From Burkholderia cenocepacia (GTDB taxonomy: Bacteria > Pseudomonadota > Gammaproteobacteria > Burkholderiales > Burkholderiaceae): DNA of 64,000 bases. The position numbers and the translations under genes were made by a program. The DNA is taken from assembly GCF_014211915.1 (NCBI RefSeq), contig NZ_CP060040.1:2604001-2668000 (forward strand). Reading direction: 5' to 3'. The notes under the pieces were generated by a model, which did not search any database, had not been told where the DNA came from, and saw only the letters and a program-made list of their open reading frames with translations. Shown here one piece after another: positions 52,603 through 61,390 of the stretch; position 1 is the stretch's first letter; each line of letters opens with the position of its first letter.

Positions 52603-54726
52603 TCAGAACCGGTAGTTCGCCAGTACCTCGAAGCGCCGGTCGTTGCCGAGCAGATACTGCGTCTCGTTGTAGTACGCGGACTGCACGTAGCGGCGATTGA
52701 ACACGTTGTACGCGCGGGCGGTGATCGTCGTGTCCTTGCGCGGCTTCCACGCGAGGCCGAGGTCGACGGTCGTGTACGACGGCATCACGAACTGGTTCGC
52801 GGTATCGGCGAACCGCTTGCCGACGTACTTGACGCCCGCGATGCCGGTCCAGTCCGGCGCGAAGCGCCAGCTTACCCACAGGTTCGCGAGCCGCTGCGGC
52901 ACCGACACCGGCACGTTGCCCGCGCGCGACACGGTCGTGCCGGCGGACGACTGCTGGAAATCGTCGTATTTCGCGCGCAGGATCGACACGTTCGCATCGA
53001 CGCGCCAGTCCTTCGCGATCTCCGCGCCGACCGTCGCCTCCAGCCCGCGCGACGACTGCTGGCCGACCTGGATCGACTGGTTCGGATTCACCGGGTCGGC
53101 CGTCAGGAGGTTGCTCTTCACGATCCGGTACGCGGCGAGCGTCCATTCGGCCTTGCCGTCGAGGAACGACTGCTTCACGCCGATCTCGATCTGCCGGCCG
53201 GTGGCGAGCGTGAAATTCGCCTTCGACGCATTGAGCGACAGCAGCGAGCTGACCGGATCGGCCGCGACCGAATACTGGCCGTACACGGCGAGGCCGGGCC
53301 GCACGTCGTACACGGTGCCGATGCGCCAGCCGGTGTTCGCGAACACCTTCGTGAATGCGCCGCCGTTCACGAGATCGTCGCGGTTCACGCTCGCATGGTC
53401 GTAGCGCAGCCCGCCGATCACCGACCAGCGCGGCGTGATCTCCAGCCGGTTCTCCGCGAACAGCGCGTACTGGTTCGACTGGCTGCGGTACTTCGGAAAC
53501 GTGCCGGCCGTGTTGATGAAACTGCCCGGATCGAAGTTGTACGGATCGACCGTCGACGTGCCAGCATACGGCGAATTGTTGTCGTGCTGGAACGTCGTGT
53601 GGTTGAACTCGACGCCCGCCGAAAACGTGTTGCGCATGCCGAGCAGCGCGCCGCCGACGGTGGCCGTCGTCACGTTGCCGTACTGTTCCTGGTCGTGAAA
53701 GATCTCGGTGTAGCTGCTGCGCCGCACTTGCGCGCTCGACGGCAGGTACGTGTAGTACTCCGCATCCTTCCAGTGACGGTTGCTCTTCATCCGGTACAGC
53801 GTGCTCGTCACGTTCAGGCTGTCGCTCGGCTGCCAGTTCGCCGAGACGGTGGCCCAGCTGTCGCGGAACGCGATGTCGGCGTCGCCGACGTTGTAGTTCT
53901 TCTTGTCGAGCGCGCGGTCACGGGCACCGTTGACGAGCGGCACGCCGAAATACTGCATCGGATGCATGAAGCCCTGCGCGTACGACGCCGTCACGTACAG
54001 CTCGGGCGTCACGTCGTAGCGCAACGCGCCGGACACCGACAGGTTGCGCGAATCGCCGCGGTCGACCCAGTTCGACGCGCGGTTGCCGCTGATGTCGAAG
54101 CGGTACGACAGCTTGTCGTTGATCGCGCCGCCGCTGCCGAACGCGGCGCGTGCCGTGCCTTCGGTGCCGCCGCCGACTTGCAGTTCGTTGCGGATCGGCG
54201 TGCGCGTCGGCTTCTTCGGCACGATGTTGACCACGCCGCCGATCGCGCCTTCGCCGTAGATCACCGAAGCGGGGCCGCGCAGCACGTCGATATGGTCGAC
54301 CGACCACGTGTCGAACGGGAACGTGACGCCGATCGCGCCGTACGGGCGCACGCCGTCGTACAGCTGCGTGACCGACGACGCGCCGACGAAGCCGCGCGCG
54401 GCGAGCTCCGAGTTGCCGTTGCCGGGATGCGGCGACGCGCTGATGCCGGCGGCGCGGCTCACGGCGTCGATGATCGAACTGTCGCCGCGCGTGTCGAGTG
54501 TCGCGCGGTTGATCTGCTCGACGCTCGCGGGCGTTTCGAGCGGCGACAGCCCGAGATGGCTGCCGGTGTCGAGCGGTTGCGTCAGGGCGGGCGCCTTCCG
54601 CGCGTCGACGCGAATCGGTGCGAGCGTGGCGCCGGTGCCGTCGACACTGCGTTCCTGTGTTTGTGCCTGCCCGGCCGGCGACAGCGCCGCGAGCACGGCG
54701 GCGGGCAGCATCAATCTGAACTTCAT
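52603..54726 (-). CDS. TonB-dependent outer-membrane receptor
   Basis: 707 residues. The signal peptide (1-22, SPAGQA) is followed by a plug domain with ETPASVEQINRATLDTRG, RGFVGASSVTQLYDGVRPYG and VDHIDVLRGPASVIYGEGAIGGVVNIV. A 22-strand barrel ends VLANYRF with the terminal Phe. AAGGAA precedes the ATG. Longer frames upstream run through the PepSY gene and are rejected. It is the third gene after DUF2946 and PepSY genes on one strand. The ligand is a siderophore or possibly a metal complex. Confidence 0.9.
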   Translation of the reverse strand: MKFRLMLPAAVLAALSPAGQAQTQERSVDGTGATLAPIRVDARKAPALTQPLDTGSHLGLSPLETPASVEQINRATLDTRGDSSIIDAVSRAAGISASPHPGNGNSELAARGFVGASSVTQLYDGVRPYGAIGVTFPFDTWSVDHIDVLRGPASVIYGEGAIGGVVNIVPKKPTRTPIRNELQVGGGTEGTARAAFGSGGAINDKLSYRFDISGNRASNWVDRGDSRNLSVSGALRYDVTPELYVTASYAQGFMHPMQYFGVPLVNGARDRALDKKNYNVGDADIAFRDSWATVSANWQPSDSLNVTSTLYRMKSNRHWKDAEYYTYLPSSAQVRRSSYTEIFHDQEQYGNVTTATVGGALLGMRNTFSAGVEFNHTTFQHDNNSPYAGTSTVDPYNFDPGSFINTAGTFPKYRSQSNQYALFAENRLEITPRWSVIGGLRYDHASVNRDDLVNGGAFTKVFANTGWRIGTVYDVRPGLAVYGQYSVAADPVSSLLSLNASKANFTLATGRQIEIGVKQSFLDGKAEWTLAAYRIVKSNLLTADPVNPNQSIQVGQQSSRGLEATVGAEIAKDWRVDANVSILRAKYDDFQQSSAGTTVSRAGNVPVSVPQRLANLWVSWRFAPDWTGIAGVKYVGKRFADTANQFVMPSYTTVDLGLAWKPRKDTTITARAYNVFNRRYVQSAYYNETQYLLGNDRRFEVLANYRF

Positions 54727-54767
54727 TGTTTCGGTTTCCTTCGAATGGGGGGACGCGCTTGCGTCGG

Positions 54768-56237
54768 TCACGCCGCGGCGCGCGCCGCGCGGCCGAACAG
54801 CAACCGGTCGAGCAACCAGACCGCGACGATCGTCAGACCCATCAACGGGAAGACGAGGCCGAGCAGCACGAGCCCGGCGAGCCAGCCGCGCATCGGCGGC
54901 GTGCCGCGTTCGCGCGACGGTGCGCCCAGCGTCCCGGCCGGGCGGCGCTTCCACCACATCACGGTGCCCGTGACGGCCATCGCGGCCAGCCCGAGCGACA
55001 GCACCGCGCAAATGATCTGGTTCGCGAGCCCGAAATAGCGGCCCATGTGCAGCGACGTGCCGTACGACACCGCTTTCGATACCGCGCCGTAGTCGCCATA
55101 GCGGATGTCCTTCAAGACCGCGCCGCTGTACTGGTCGACGTAGATCGTGCGTTCGGCCTTCGGGTCGGCCGGAAAGTACGACGCGGTGAACACGCCGTCC
55201 GGGCCGGACGGCAGCGCGAGCGTGTAGCCGCTCGTCACGCCGAGCCCGGCGACGATCGCGATCGCGCGGCCCAGCGGCAGCGGCGCGGGTGTGGGCGCGG
55301 CCGGCGAATGCGGCACGGGTACGTTGCCGACCGCCCACGGCGTTTGCGGCAACGGCAGGTCGTCCATCACCATGCCCGGCATCGATTCGCCGGAATCGTG
55401 GTGATGGCCGGACGGCGCGGCGGCCTGCGCAGGGGCATGCCCGGCCGTCGCGGCGGCACCCGGGCGCGTCGAGCGCATCGACGCGCCGCCCCACGCGCCT
55501 TCCGGCGCGCCGAGGTTCACGGTCGCGGCGAGCGCCTTGAAGTTCTTGCCCCACGAGCCCGACCACGGCAGCCCGGTCAGGATGAACGCGATCGTGCCGG
55601 CCGCGAGCCAGATACCGGCCGTCGCGTGAAGGCTCTTCCACAGCGGCCGGCCGCGCAGCGACAGGTCGGGCCGCAGCGCGCGCCCGACGCGTGCCGCGCC
55701 GCGCGGCCACCACAGCGCGATGCCGGTGCCGATCATCACGAAGGTCCAGCAGGCGGCGAGCTCCATCAGCAACTCGCCGGTCTTGCCGAGCAGCAGCTTG
55801 CGATGCAGCATCCGGTCGACCTGCATGAAGCGGTTCTCGACGCTCAGCGTGCCGAGCACGCTGCCGTCGTACGGGTTCACGTACACGCTCTCGCGGCTGC
55901 CGTCGCGCAGCCGGAAACCATACTCGGCGCTACGGTCCGGCGCGGTGGAGACCTGCACGGAAACCGGCGTGGCGTCGGCCGGCATCGCGGTGCGGGCGCG
56001 GGCGAGCAGCGTGTCGGCATCGAGCCGCGGCGTCGTGCGCGGTTCGACGACCAGCCGGTGCGGATACAGCAGCGGCTCGATCTGCGGCTGGAAGCAATAG
56101 AGCGTGCCGGTGATCGCGAGGATCACGAGGAACGGCATCACGAACAGGCCGGCGTAGAAGTGCCAGCGCCAGAGCGTCCGGTAACCGGCGCTGGCGGAAC
56201 GGGCGGGCGAGATGGCCCGATCGACGGTGGTCGACAT
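54768..56237 (-). CDS. PepSY-associated transmembrane protein
   Basis: 489 residues with four main transmembrane helices of the PepSY_TM family: GYRTLWRWHFYAGLFVMPF at the start, MLHRKLLLGKTGELLMEL, LWKSLHATAGIWLAAG, and a C-terminal pair. The loop between helices 3 and 4 contains a His/Met-rich patch, GHHHDSGESMPGMVMDD, that looks metal-binding. Such proteins accompany TonB receptors and may act as ferric-siderophore reductases. The patch and the DUF2946 neighbour make copper involvement possible. Confidence 0.85.
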   Translation of the reverse strand: MSTTVDRAISPARSASAGYRTLWRWHFYAGLFVMPFLVILAITGTLYCFQPQIEPLLYPHRLVVEPRTTPRLDADTLLARARTAMPADATPVSVQVSTAPDRSAEYGFRLRDGSRESVYVNPYDGSVLGTLSVENRFMQVDRMLHRKLLLGKTGELLMELAACWTFVMIGTGIALWWPRGAARVGRALRPDLSLRGRPLWKSLHATAGIWLAAGTIAFILTGLPWSGSWGKNFKALAATVNLGAPEGAWGGASMRSTRPGAAATAGHAPAQAAAPSGHHHDSGESMPGMVMDDLPLPQTPWAVGNVPVPHSPAAPTPAPLPLGRAIAIVAGLGVTSGYTLALPSGPDGVFTASYFPADPKAERTIYVDQYSGAVLKDIRYGDYGAVSKAVSYGTSLHMGRYFGLANQIICAVLSLGLAAMAVTGTVMWWKRRPAGTLGAPSRERGTPPMRGWLAGLVLLGLVFPLMGLTIVAVWLLDRLLFGRAARAAA

Positions 56238-56479
56238 GGTGTGAACTCCTCGGGTTCGTCGAGCGGCGGGGCTGGCGCGGGCCGGCGGCCGTCAACGTGC
56301 GTCGCACCCGCGTGCGGGCATCGCCGCAGCAGGCGGCGCGGCGCGCTGCGCAAACGGGGCGCAGGGCGGCGTCGCCCGCGCGATGCGGGCAGGCGGGTGA
56401 GCGCGTGAATCAGGTCGGGTGAAACGAACGGCGTGAACGCGCAGGCACGTCGACGTGCCTGCGCCACGGGGCGGAACGC

Positions 56480-56965
56480 TCAGCAGAACCGAGGAGGGGC
56501 GCGGGAGGGCGGGCGATCGTCGAATACCGATCGCACGAAAGGAAGACTGTCGAAGTGAACGCGGAAGCGTCGCGGCGCCGCCGCGGGAAACAGCAGCACC
56601 AGCAGCACGAACGATGCGATCGCGGTGAACAGCGCGGCGCCGAATGCGCACAGGCTGTCGCCGTTACCGGAAGACGCCGCCTTGTCGGCGTGCGCGTCGT
56701 GCTTCAGTGCATCGACGAGCGCCAGCGCATCGTTGGCCGGCGTGATCGGCGCGCTCGCGTCGAAGCGGGCGGCCAGCGCGGCGGCGGTGACGATCAGCGG
56801 GCCCTGGCCTGAACACAGCACCACCGAGCCCGCATCCGGACCGTCCGGATCGAGCATCACGGCGCCCGACATCAGCGCGCGGGACAGCAGCGTCACGAGG
56901 AGGAACCCCCACAGCCACTGTCGCGCGACGCCTGGCCGAAGCAGGAAGCGGCGAAGTGCGTTCAT
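56480..56965 (-). CDS. DUF2946 family membrane protein
   Basis: 161 residues. An N-terminal helix (about 17-36) and a C-terminal helix (about 112-130) flank a periplasmic segment with LCSGQGPLIVT and LCAFGAAL, the paired cysteines typical of DUF2946. The family is found beside copper-responsive TonB receptors and PepSY proteins and may bind copper. It is the first gene of a minus-strand run with PepSY and the TonB receptor. The gap to PepSY (242 bases) contains no gene. Confidence 0.78.
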   Translation of the reverse strand: MNALRRFLLRPGVARQWLWGFLLVTLLSRALMSGAVMLDPDGPDAGSVVLCSGQGPLIVTAAALAARFDASAPITPANDALALVDALKHDAHADKAASSGNGDSLCAFGAALFTAIASFVLLVLLFPAAAPRRFRVHFDSLPFVRSVFDDRPPSRAPPRFC

Positions 56966-57330
56966 GGCGCGCGATTGTACCTCCGTTTGCGTGGAGGGGC
57001 AGGCGGGCCGTGCGTGTGGAGTGGGGCAAGTCAGGGGGAGCCAGGGGTGACGTCCCGTTCTCCGTCGGCCAGCAGATCGGCGCGATCGGCCGGCGACAGT
57101 CGCTTCATCATGCGCTCGGTGTCGTGACCGTAGCGGCGATCGTTCGATCGGGATGCTTCCGCGCGTTGCGACCGTATTGCTTCACGAAGAAGCCGAATTC
57201 GCCGGCTGGCCGGGATGTCCGGTTTCTATTGCCAACGCTCATGCGGCGAGGTTATCCGACACTCGCGCGAATCGCGTATGGCCGGCGTTGCCGCGACGGT
57301 CCTGCGCGGCCCCCGAGCCGTTGCGCCCGC
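56966..57330. other. intergenic region upstream of DUF2946 gene
   Basis: 365 bases with no convincing gene. The short frames here have no recognisable domain or ribosome-binding site. It probably holds the promoter of the DUF2946-PepSY-TonB operon (minus strand) and the end of the 57331 gene transcript. No repeat or RNA was seen. Confidence 0.35.
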
Positions 57331-57654
57331 TTACACCGGATACGCATCGTCGACCTTCAGGTTCGCGAGCCGGAATAGCGTGCGCAGCGTCTGCGGATGG
57401 ATGTCGCGGTGCGCGGCGAGCGACGTCAGCATGAAGTCGAGCACCTTCGCGTAGCGGAGCAGCACGAGGCAACGCGCAAGATCGGGCGTGCGGCCGCGCA
57501 TGTCTTCGGCGAGCGTGACCATTTGCGTCGACAGCGTGCGCGCCATCTCGAGTTCCATCTGCTGTTTTTCGGTCCAGTCGGGCAGCGGCTGTTCGAGCAC
57601 CTTCGCGAGGAAGAGCTGGAACGACGTATCGGACGAATTGGGCTGCGCATCCAT
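57331..57654 (-). CDS. hypothetical protein, helical
   Basis: 107 residues from ATG 57654, preceded by GAGG six bases upstream. The longer frame to 57720 lacks such a site. The sequence is almost entirely alpha-helical (LFLAKVLEQPLPDWTEKQQMELEMARTL is a long amphipathic region, followed by LARCLVLLRYAKVLDFMLTSLAAHR). No signal peptide, membrane segment or known domain. Codon use matches its neighbours, so it is likely real. The function is unknown. Confidence 0.6.
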   Translation of the reverse strand: MDAQPNSSDTSFQLFLAKVLEQPLPDWTEKQQMELEMARTLSTQMVTLAEDMRGRTPDLARCLVLLRYAKVLDFMLTSLAAHRDIHPQTLRTLFRLANLKVDDAYPV

Positions 57655-58244
57655 GAAGAGCCTCGTTGCGTGTGCATAGCGTACGGGCGTATCCGTGGGA
57701 GCGCCCGAGGGTGAGATCATGTCCGCGCGGTACCGGGCGCGGCTTCTGCCCGAACGGAATGCAGATTCCGTACCAGCCCTGCCGGACGATTGTTGAGCAA
57801 TGTTGAGCCGTGATCCGGCATCGGTCGGCGAGTCCCGTCGGGACTGGATCGCGCAGGCGATCGAGGAGGGTGTCTACGGGCGGGAGGTGGGCGACGTCGG
57901 GCGCCCGACGCGGCGCGACGACGCGAAATGCTTCACGGATGTAACGTAACGCGGGCGTCCGGCGCATCGCGCGCTCGTGCCGGCGAATGGCCGGAACGAT
58001 GCGTGCCGCGCGGTGCGGCCATGCCCGCCGTGCGTCCGCCGACGGGAAACGGCTGCAGGGCGCGCGCGCCGCCGCATCGCGCGAACCGGCGGCGAATGCG
58101 CCAGTTGTTTCAAAACAGAGACGGTTCGGCGCGGCGACTGGTTGCATGGCCACGCAACTGGCCCAGCGATTGGCCGCGTAATTGTCCATGGGCAGACGGT
58201 GCAGGTTTGCCAACAATCTCCCGAACATCCCCGCGAGGTTCGAT
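57655..58244. other. intergenic region before LysE gene
   Basis: 590 bases without a convincing gene. A direct repeat TGTTGAGC occurs twice near 57791-57807. An imperfect dyad (GTTGCATGGCCACGCAAC) lies near 58142-58159, about 90 bases before the LysE-type gene, and could be an operator. Frames crossing this region have no recognisable product. Confidence 0.35.
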
Positions 58245-58877
58245 ATGAGCGTCCACACCTTCTTCTCGGCCAACCTGCTGCTCGCCTACACCGCCTATTT
58301 CATCGGCACGGCCAGCCCCGGGCCGAGCAATCTCGCGATCATGTCGGTCGCCGCGAACCAGGGCCGCAAGGCGGCGCTCGCATTCGCGCTCGGCGTGATT
58401 TCAGGGTCGATGTTCTGGGCGACGGTGGCGGCGCTCGGCATCTCGGCCGCGCTGCTCGCGTGGTCGAAGCTGCTGGTCGCGATCAAGGTGTTCGGCGGGC
58501 TGTACCTGCTGTGGCTCGCGTTCAAGTCGGGCCGCACGGCGCTGGCGGGGCCGCCGGCGGCAGCGGCGAACGCGGCGCGCGAGCAGCGGCTGTCGCGCTT
58601 CTACGTGCGCGGCGCGATGCTGCACCTGACCAATCCGAAAGCGATTCTCGTGTGGGTATCGATCGTCGCGCTGTCGTCGAACGGCGCGGGCGGCGCGCAT
58701 GGCGCGGTCGTGCCGGGCTGCCTGGCGATCGGCTGCGTGGTGTTCGGCGGCTATGCGCTGGTGTTCTCGATGGACGGGGCGCGCCGGTTGTACGTGCGCG
58801 GCCGGCGCGCGATGGAAGCGTGTCTGGCCGTCGTGTTCGGCGTGGCGGGCGTTCGGCTGCTGGTGACGAACGTCTAG
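58245..58877 (+). CDS. LysE family translocator (RhtB-type exporter)
   Basis: 210 residues with six predicted helices. The family signature TASPGPSNLAIMSVAANQGRK spans helix 1 and the first loop. ALGVISGSMFWATVAALGISAALLAW and LYLLWLAFKSGR follow, and MLHLTNPKAILVWVS lies in the second half. It exports amino acids or related small molecules across the inner membrane. The start at 58245 gives a normal N-terminus. The frame from 58182 adds 21 residues without support. It is convergent with the gapN-like gene. Confidence 0.88.
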   Translation: MSVHTFFSANLLLAYTAYFIGTASPGPSNLAIMSVAANQGRKAALAFALGVISGSMFWATVAALGISAALLAWSKLLVAIKVFGGLYLLWLAFKSGRTALAGPPAAAANAAREQRLSRFYVRGAMLHLTNPKAILVWVSIVALSSNGAGGAHGAVVPGCLAIGCVVFGGYALVFSMDGARRLYVRGRRAMEACLAVVFGVAGVRLLVTNV

Positions 58878-58951
58878 CCCGCGCAGCGTGTGCCGGAAGC
58901 GCTCCGCCGCGTTGGCGTGCGACGGAGGCTCCGGTATCGGTCAAGCCGGCT

Positions 58952-60580
58952 TCAGAAAATGAAGCCCGTATTGATGAACTTCGAGTGGTGATCCGACACG
59001 ATCGAGTCGAGCAGCTGCTTGCTGCTGTCGGTCTGCTTCGCCGCGACCATCGAGCGGATCGAGAACGCGCGCAGCGCGTCGCTCACCGACAGCGTGCCTT
59101 CCGCCGAATCCTTGCGGCCCGCGAACGGGAACACGTCGGGCCCGCGCTGGCACTGGCAGTTGATGTTCACGCGGCACACCTGGTTCACGAGCGGATCGAC
59201 GAGCGCGCCGATCTGCGCCGGATCGGAACCGAAGATGCTGACCTGCTGGCCGTGCTCCGACGTCGTCACGTAGTCGAGCGCGGTTTCCACGTCGTCGAAC
59301 GGCGCGACCGGAATGATCGGCCCGAACTGCTCCTCGCGGTACAGCTTCATCCCTTCGGACACCGGATACACGACGGCCGGGTAGAACAGCGTCTTGCTGA
59401 ATTCGCCGCCCTGATGGTTGACGACCTGTGCGCCTTTCGCCTTCGCGTCGTCGATCGCGTCGGTCATGTACGCGGTGCGATGCATGCCGGGCAGCGGCGT
59501 GATGCTGACGCCCTTTTCCCACGGCATGCCGATCTTCAACTGTTCGAGCGCGGCGGTGAAGCGCTTCAGGAATTCGTCGACGATCGAACGATGCACGAGC
59601 AGCATCTTCAGCGCGGTACAGCGCTGGCCGTTGAACGACAGCGCGCCGAGCAGGCACTCCTTCACGGTGAGGTCGAGATCGGCGTCGGGCAGCACGATCG
59701 CCGCGTTCTTCGCGTCGAGACCGAGGATCGCGCGCAGCCGGTGCGACTTCGGGTGCTGCTTCTTCAGGTGATCGGCGACCTTGCTCGAGCCGATCAGCGC
59801 GAGCACGTTGATCTTGCCCGACGCGAGCATGTGCGGCACGACCACCGCGCCCGGCGCATAGATCGTGTTGATCACGCCCTTCGGGAACGCATCGCGGAAC
59901 GCTTCCAGCAGCGGCTCGAACAGCAGCGTGCCGTACTGAGGCGGCTTGAACACCACGGTGTTGCCCATCAGCAGCGCGGGGATCAGCGTCGCGAAGGTTT
60001 CGTTCAGCGGATAGTTGTACGGGCCCATGCACAGCACGACGCCGAGCGGCGTGCGGCGGATCTGGCCGATCGTGCCTTCCGCGATCACGAAGCGCGAGTT
60101 CGCGTTGTCGAGCTCCTTCAGCGCGTCGATCGTCTGCGTCATGTACGTGACGGTGCGGTCGAACTCCTTCTGCGAATCGGCAAGGCTCTTGCCGATCTCC
60201 CACATGATCAGGTTCACGACGAGTTCGCGCTGCGCGACCATCCGCTTGATGAAGTCCTGCATGCACGCAATGCGCTGCTCGACCTTCATCGTCGGCCACT
60301 CGCCGCGGCCGGCGTCGTACGCGCGCACCGCGGCGTCGAGCGCCGCGTCGCTTTCCGTTTCGCCCATCACCGGGTAGCTGCCGATCTCGACCTGCTCGAC
60401 GCTGCCGTCCGCCTGTCGCACGCATACCGGCGACAGCACGGTCTTGGTTGCGCCGTCCCACGGTCGCAATTCGCCGTCGACGAGCGACACGCGCTGGTGG
60501 ATCGGCGAAGCCAGCCGGAATTCGGCGGGAATCTCTTGCAAGGCGGGAAACAGGTGCTGCAGGGAGGCGGAATCGGGCAT
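58952..60580 (-). CDS. gapN: GapN-like NADP-dependent glyceraldehyde-3-phosphate dehydrogenase
   Basis: 542 residues of the aldehyde dehydrogenase superfamily. The catalytic Cys is in LSFNGQRCTALK and the oxyanion Asn in MGPYNYPLNE. The closest match is the non-phosphorylating GapN group. The usual general-base Glu (ELGGK in most members) is not conserved: the aligned stretch reads ILGLDAKNAAIV, with Gly at the Glu position and Asp two residues later. The enzyme would oxidise glyceraldehyde-3-phosphate (or another aldehyde) while reducing NADP+. A TGGAAC-N2-GTTCCA dyad lies 135 bases upstream. Confidence 0.8.
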   Translation of the reverse strand: MPDSASLQHLFPALQEIPAEFRLASPIHQRVSLVDGELRPWDGATKTVLSPVCVRQADGSVEQVEIGSYPVMGETESDAALDAAVRAYDAGRGEWPTMKVEQRIACMQDFIKRMVAQRELVVNLIMWEIGKSLADSQKEFDRTVTYMTQTIDALKELDNANSRFVIAEGTIGQIRRTPLGVVLCMGPYNYPLNETFATLIPALLMGNTVVFKPPQYGTLLFEPLLEAFRDAFPKGVINTIYAPGAVVVPHMLASGKINVLALIGSSKVADHLKKQHPKSHRLRAILGLDAKNAAIVLPDADLDLTVKECLLGALSFNGQRCTALKMLLVHRSIVDEFLKRFTAALEQLKIGMPWEKGVSITPLPGMHRTAYMTDAIDDAKAKGAQVVNHQGGEFSKTLFYPAVVYPVSEGMKLYREEQFGPIIPVAPFDDVETALDYVTTSEHGQQVSIFGSDPAQIGALVDPLVNQVCRVNINCQCQRGPDVFPFAGRKDSAEGTLSVSDALRAFSIRSMVAAKQTDSSKQLLDSIVSDHHSKFINTGFIF

Positions 60581-60714
60581 GACGGTCTCGTTTGACGGGG
60601 TGTCCGGGAAGGACGGGCGATGCGAATCCTGAGCGGAATGATCCTCGATCCTGAATCGGCATCATGACGCGCACGCGGCTGCTCGTCACGCACGAACATG
60701 GCCGATTCAATGAT

Positions 60715-60728
60715 TGGAACCAGTTCCA
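60715..60728. promoter_or_regulatory. TGGAAC-N2-GTTCCA dyad upstream of gapN-like gene
   Basis: Perfect 6-base arms around CA. It is a plausible binding site for an HxlR/MarR/TetR-like regulator. Its position 135 bases before the gapN-like start fits an operator. The regulator is not identified. Confidence 0.35.
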
Positions 60729-61258
60729 TTTAAAAGGAACGCCGCAATGAATGCAACCTGGGTGCTATCGCGTCGAAATGACCGTAAGCATTTGGAAAGA
60801 TTGTTGCCGAATCGTCGATATAACAGCCAGGGTGCAACCGCAAACGTTTTACTTCGGCGGAATTGAGCGGATAATGGCCCGACGCGGTGAGAAAAAAATG
60901 CAGTGAACCTGAGAGCAGACGTAGTGAAGAACAGAAGAAGATCCGCCGCGCCGCCGATACGAGGTCGGCTGCCCGGAGCGCCGGGTCGGGGTTGCCCGGT
61001 CCGGCGCGCACCGGACGATTGAATCCGTGCCGCCTGCTGCTCCTGATCCTTCGTGATCCTCTCCAGCTTCTCCGTCACCCCTGTCCCGCATCCCGCCTCT
61101 TGCCGATCGTTGCCGCATTCAGGCGACCGATTCAATTCTTTCGTTTTTATTACGTTTCAAGCCGTTCAATAATCTGAAATAGAAAGGCATTCGTCAGGAA
61201 TGCAGAGCGCAATGCGCATTCACGTTGCGGCCAGGCGACACGCTGAAAATTAATTAAA

Positions 61259-61277
61259 AACACGAATCATTCTCGTT
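61259..61277 (+). promoter_or_regulatory. Fur-box-like site upstream of the TonB receptor
   Basis: The core AATCATTCTC (61265-61274) matches the central half of the Fur consensus AATNATTNTC, inside an AT-rich stretch. Iron repression of a catecholate-siderophore receptor would be expected. Confidence 0.55.
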
Positions 61278-61297
61278 TATTATTTCGCCGCATTACG

Positions 61298-61325
61298 AGC
61301 CGTGACGGGAAGTCACGGCTTTTTT
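61298..61325 (+). terminator. intrinsic terminator in the leader of the TonB receptor gene
   Basis: AGCCGTGAC-GGGAA-GTCACGGCT followed by TTTTT: a 9-base perfect stem with a U tract, located after the Fur-like box and 65 bases before the receptor start codon. It would end most transcripts that begin at the Fur-controlled promoter, which suggests attenuation or a short Fur-regulated RNA. Confidence 0.75.
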
Positions 61326-61390
61326 CGTGCCGGTTGCGCCGGCCGGCGTGCGTTCGTTCGCCGTTTTCTTCACCCCCTTCTACGTTCACG

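Larger units (their letters stand above)
60581..61390. other. divergent regulatory region between gapN-like gene and TonB receptor
   Basis: 810 bases without a supported gene. It contains the dyad TGGAAC-CA-GTTCCA (60715-60728), an AT-rich stretch with a Fur-like box (about 61259-61277), and an intrinsic terminator (61298-61325). Short frames in 60700-61180 have no recognisable product. Confidence 0.5.

Noticed and set aside
52603..55713. 1036-residue version of the TonB receptor
   Set aside because: The extra N-terminal 329 residues are an out-of-frame reading of the PepSY gene; the signal peptide and ribosome-binding site place the start at 54726.
57239..58273. 344-codon minus-strand frame between the hypothetical gene and LysE
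   Set aside because: Low-complexity Arg/Ala/Pro content, no domain, overlaps the better-supported 57331 gene in another frame.
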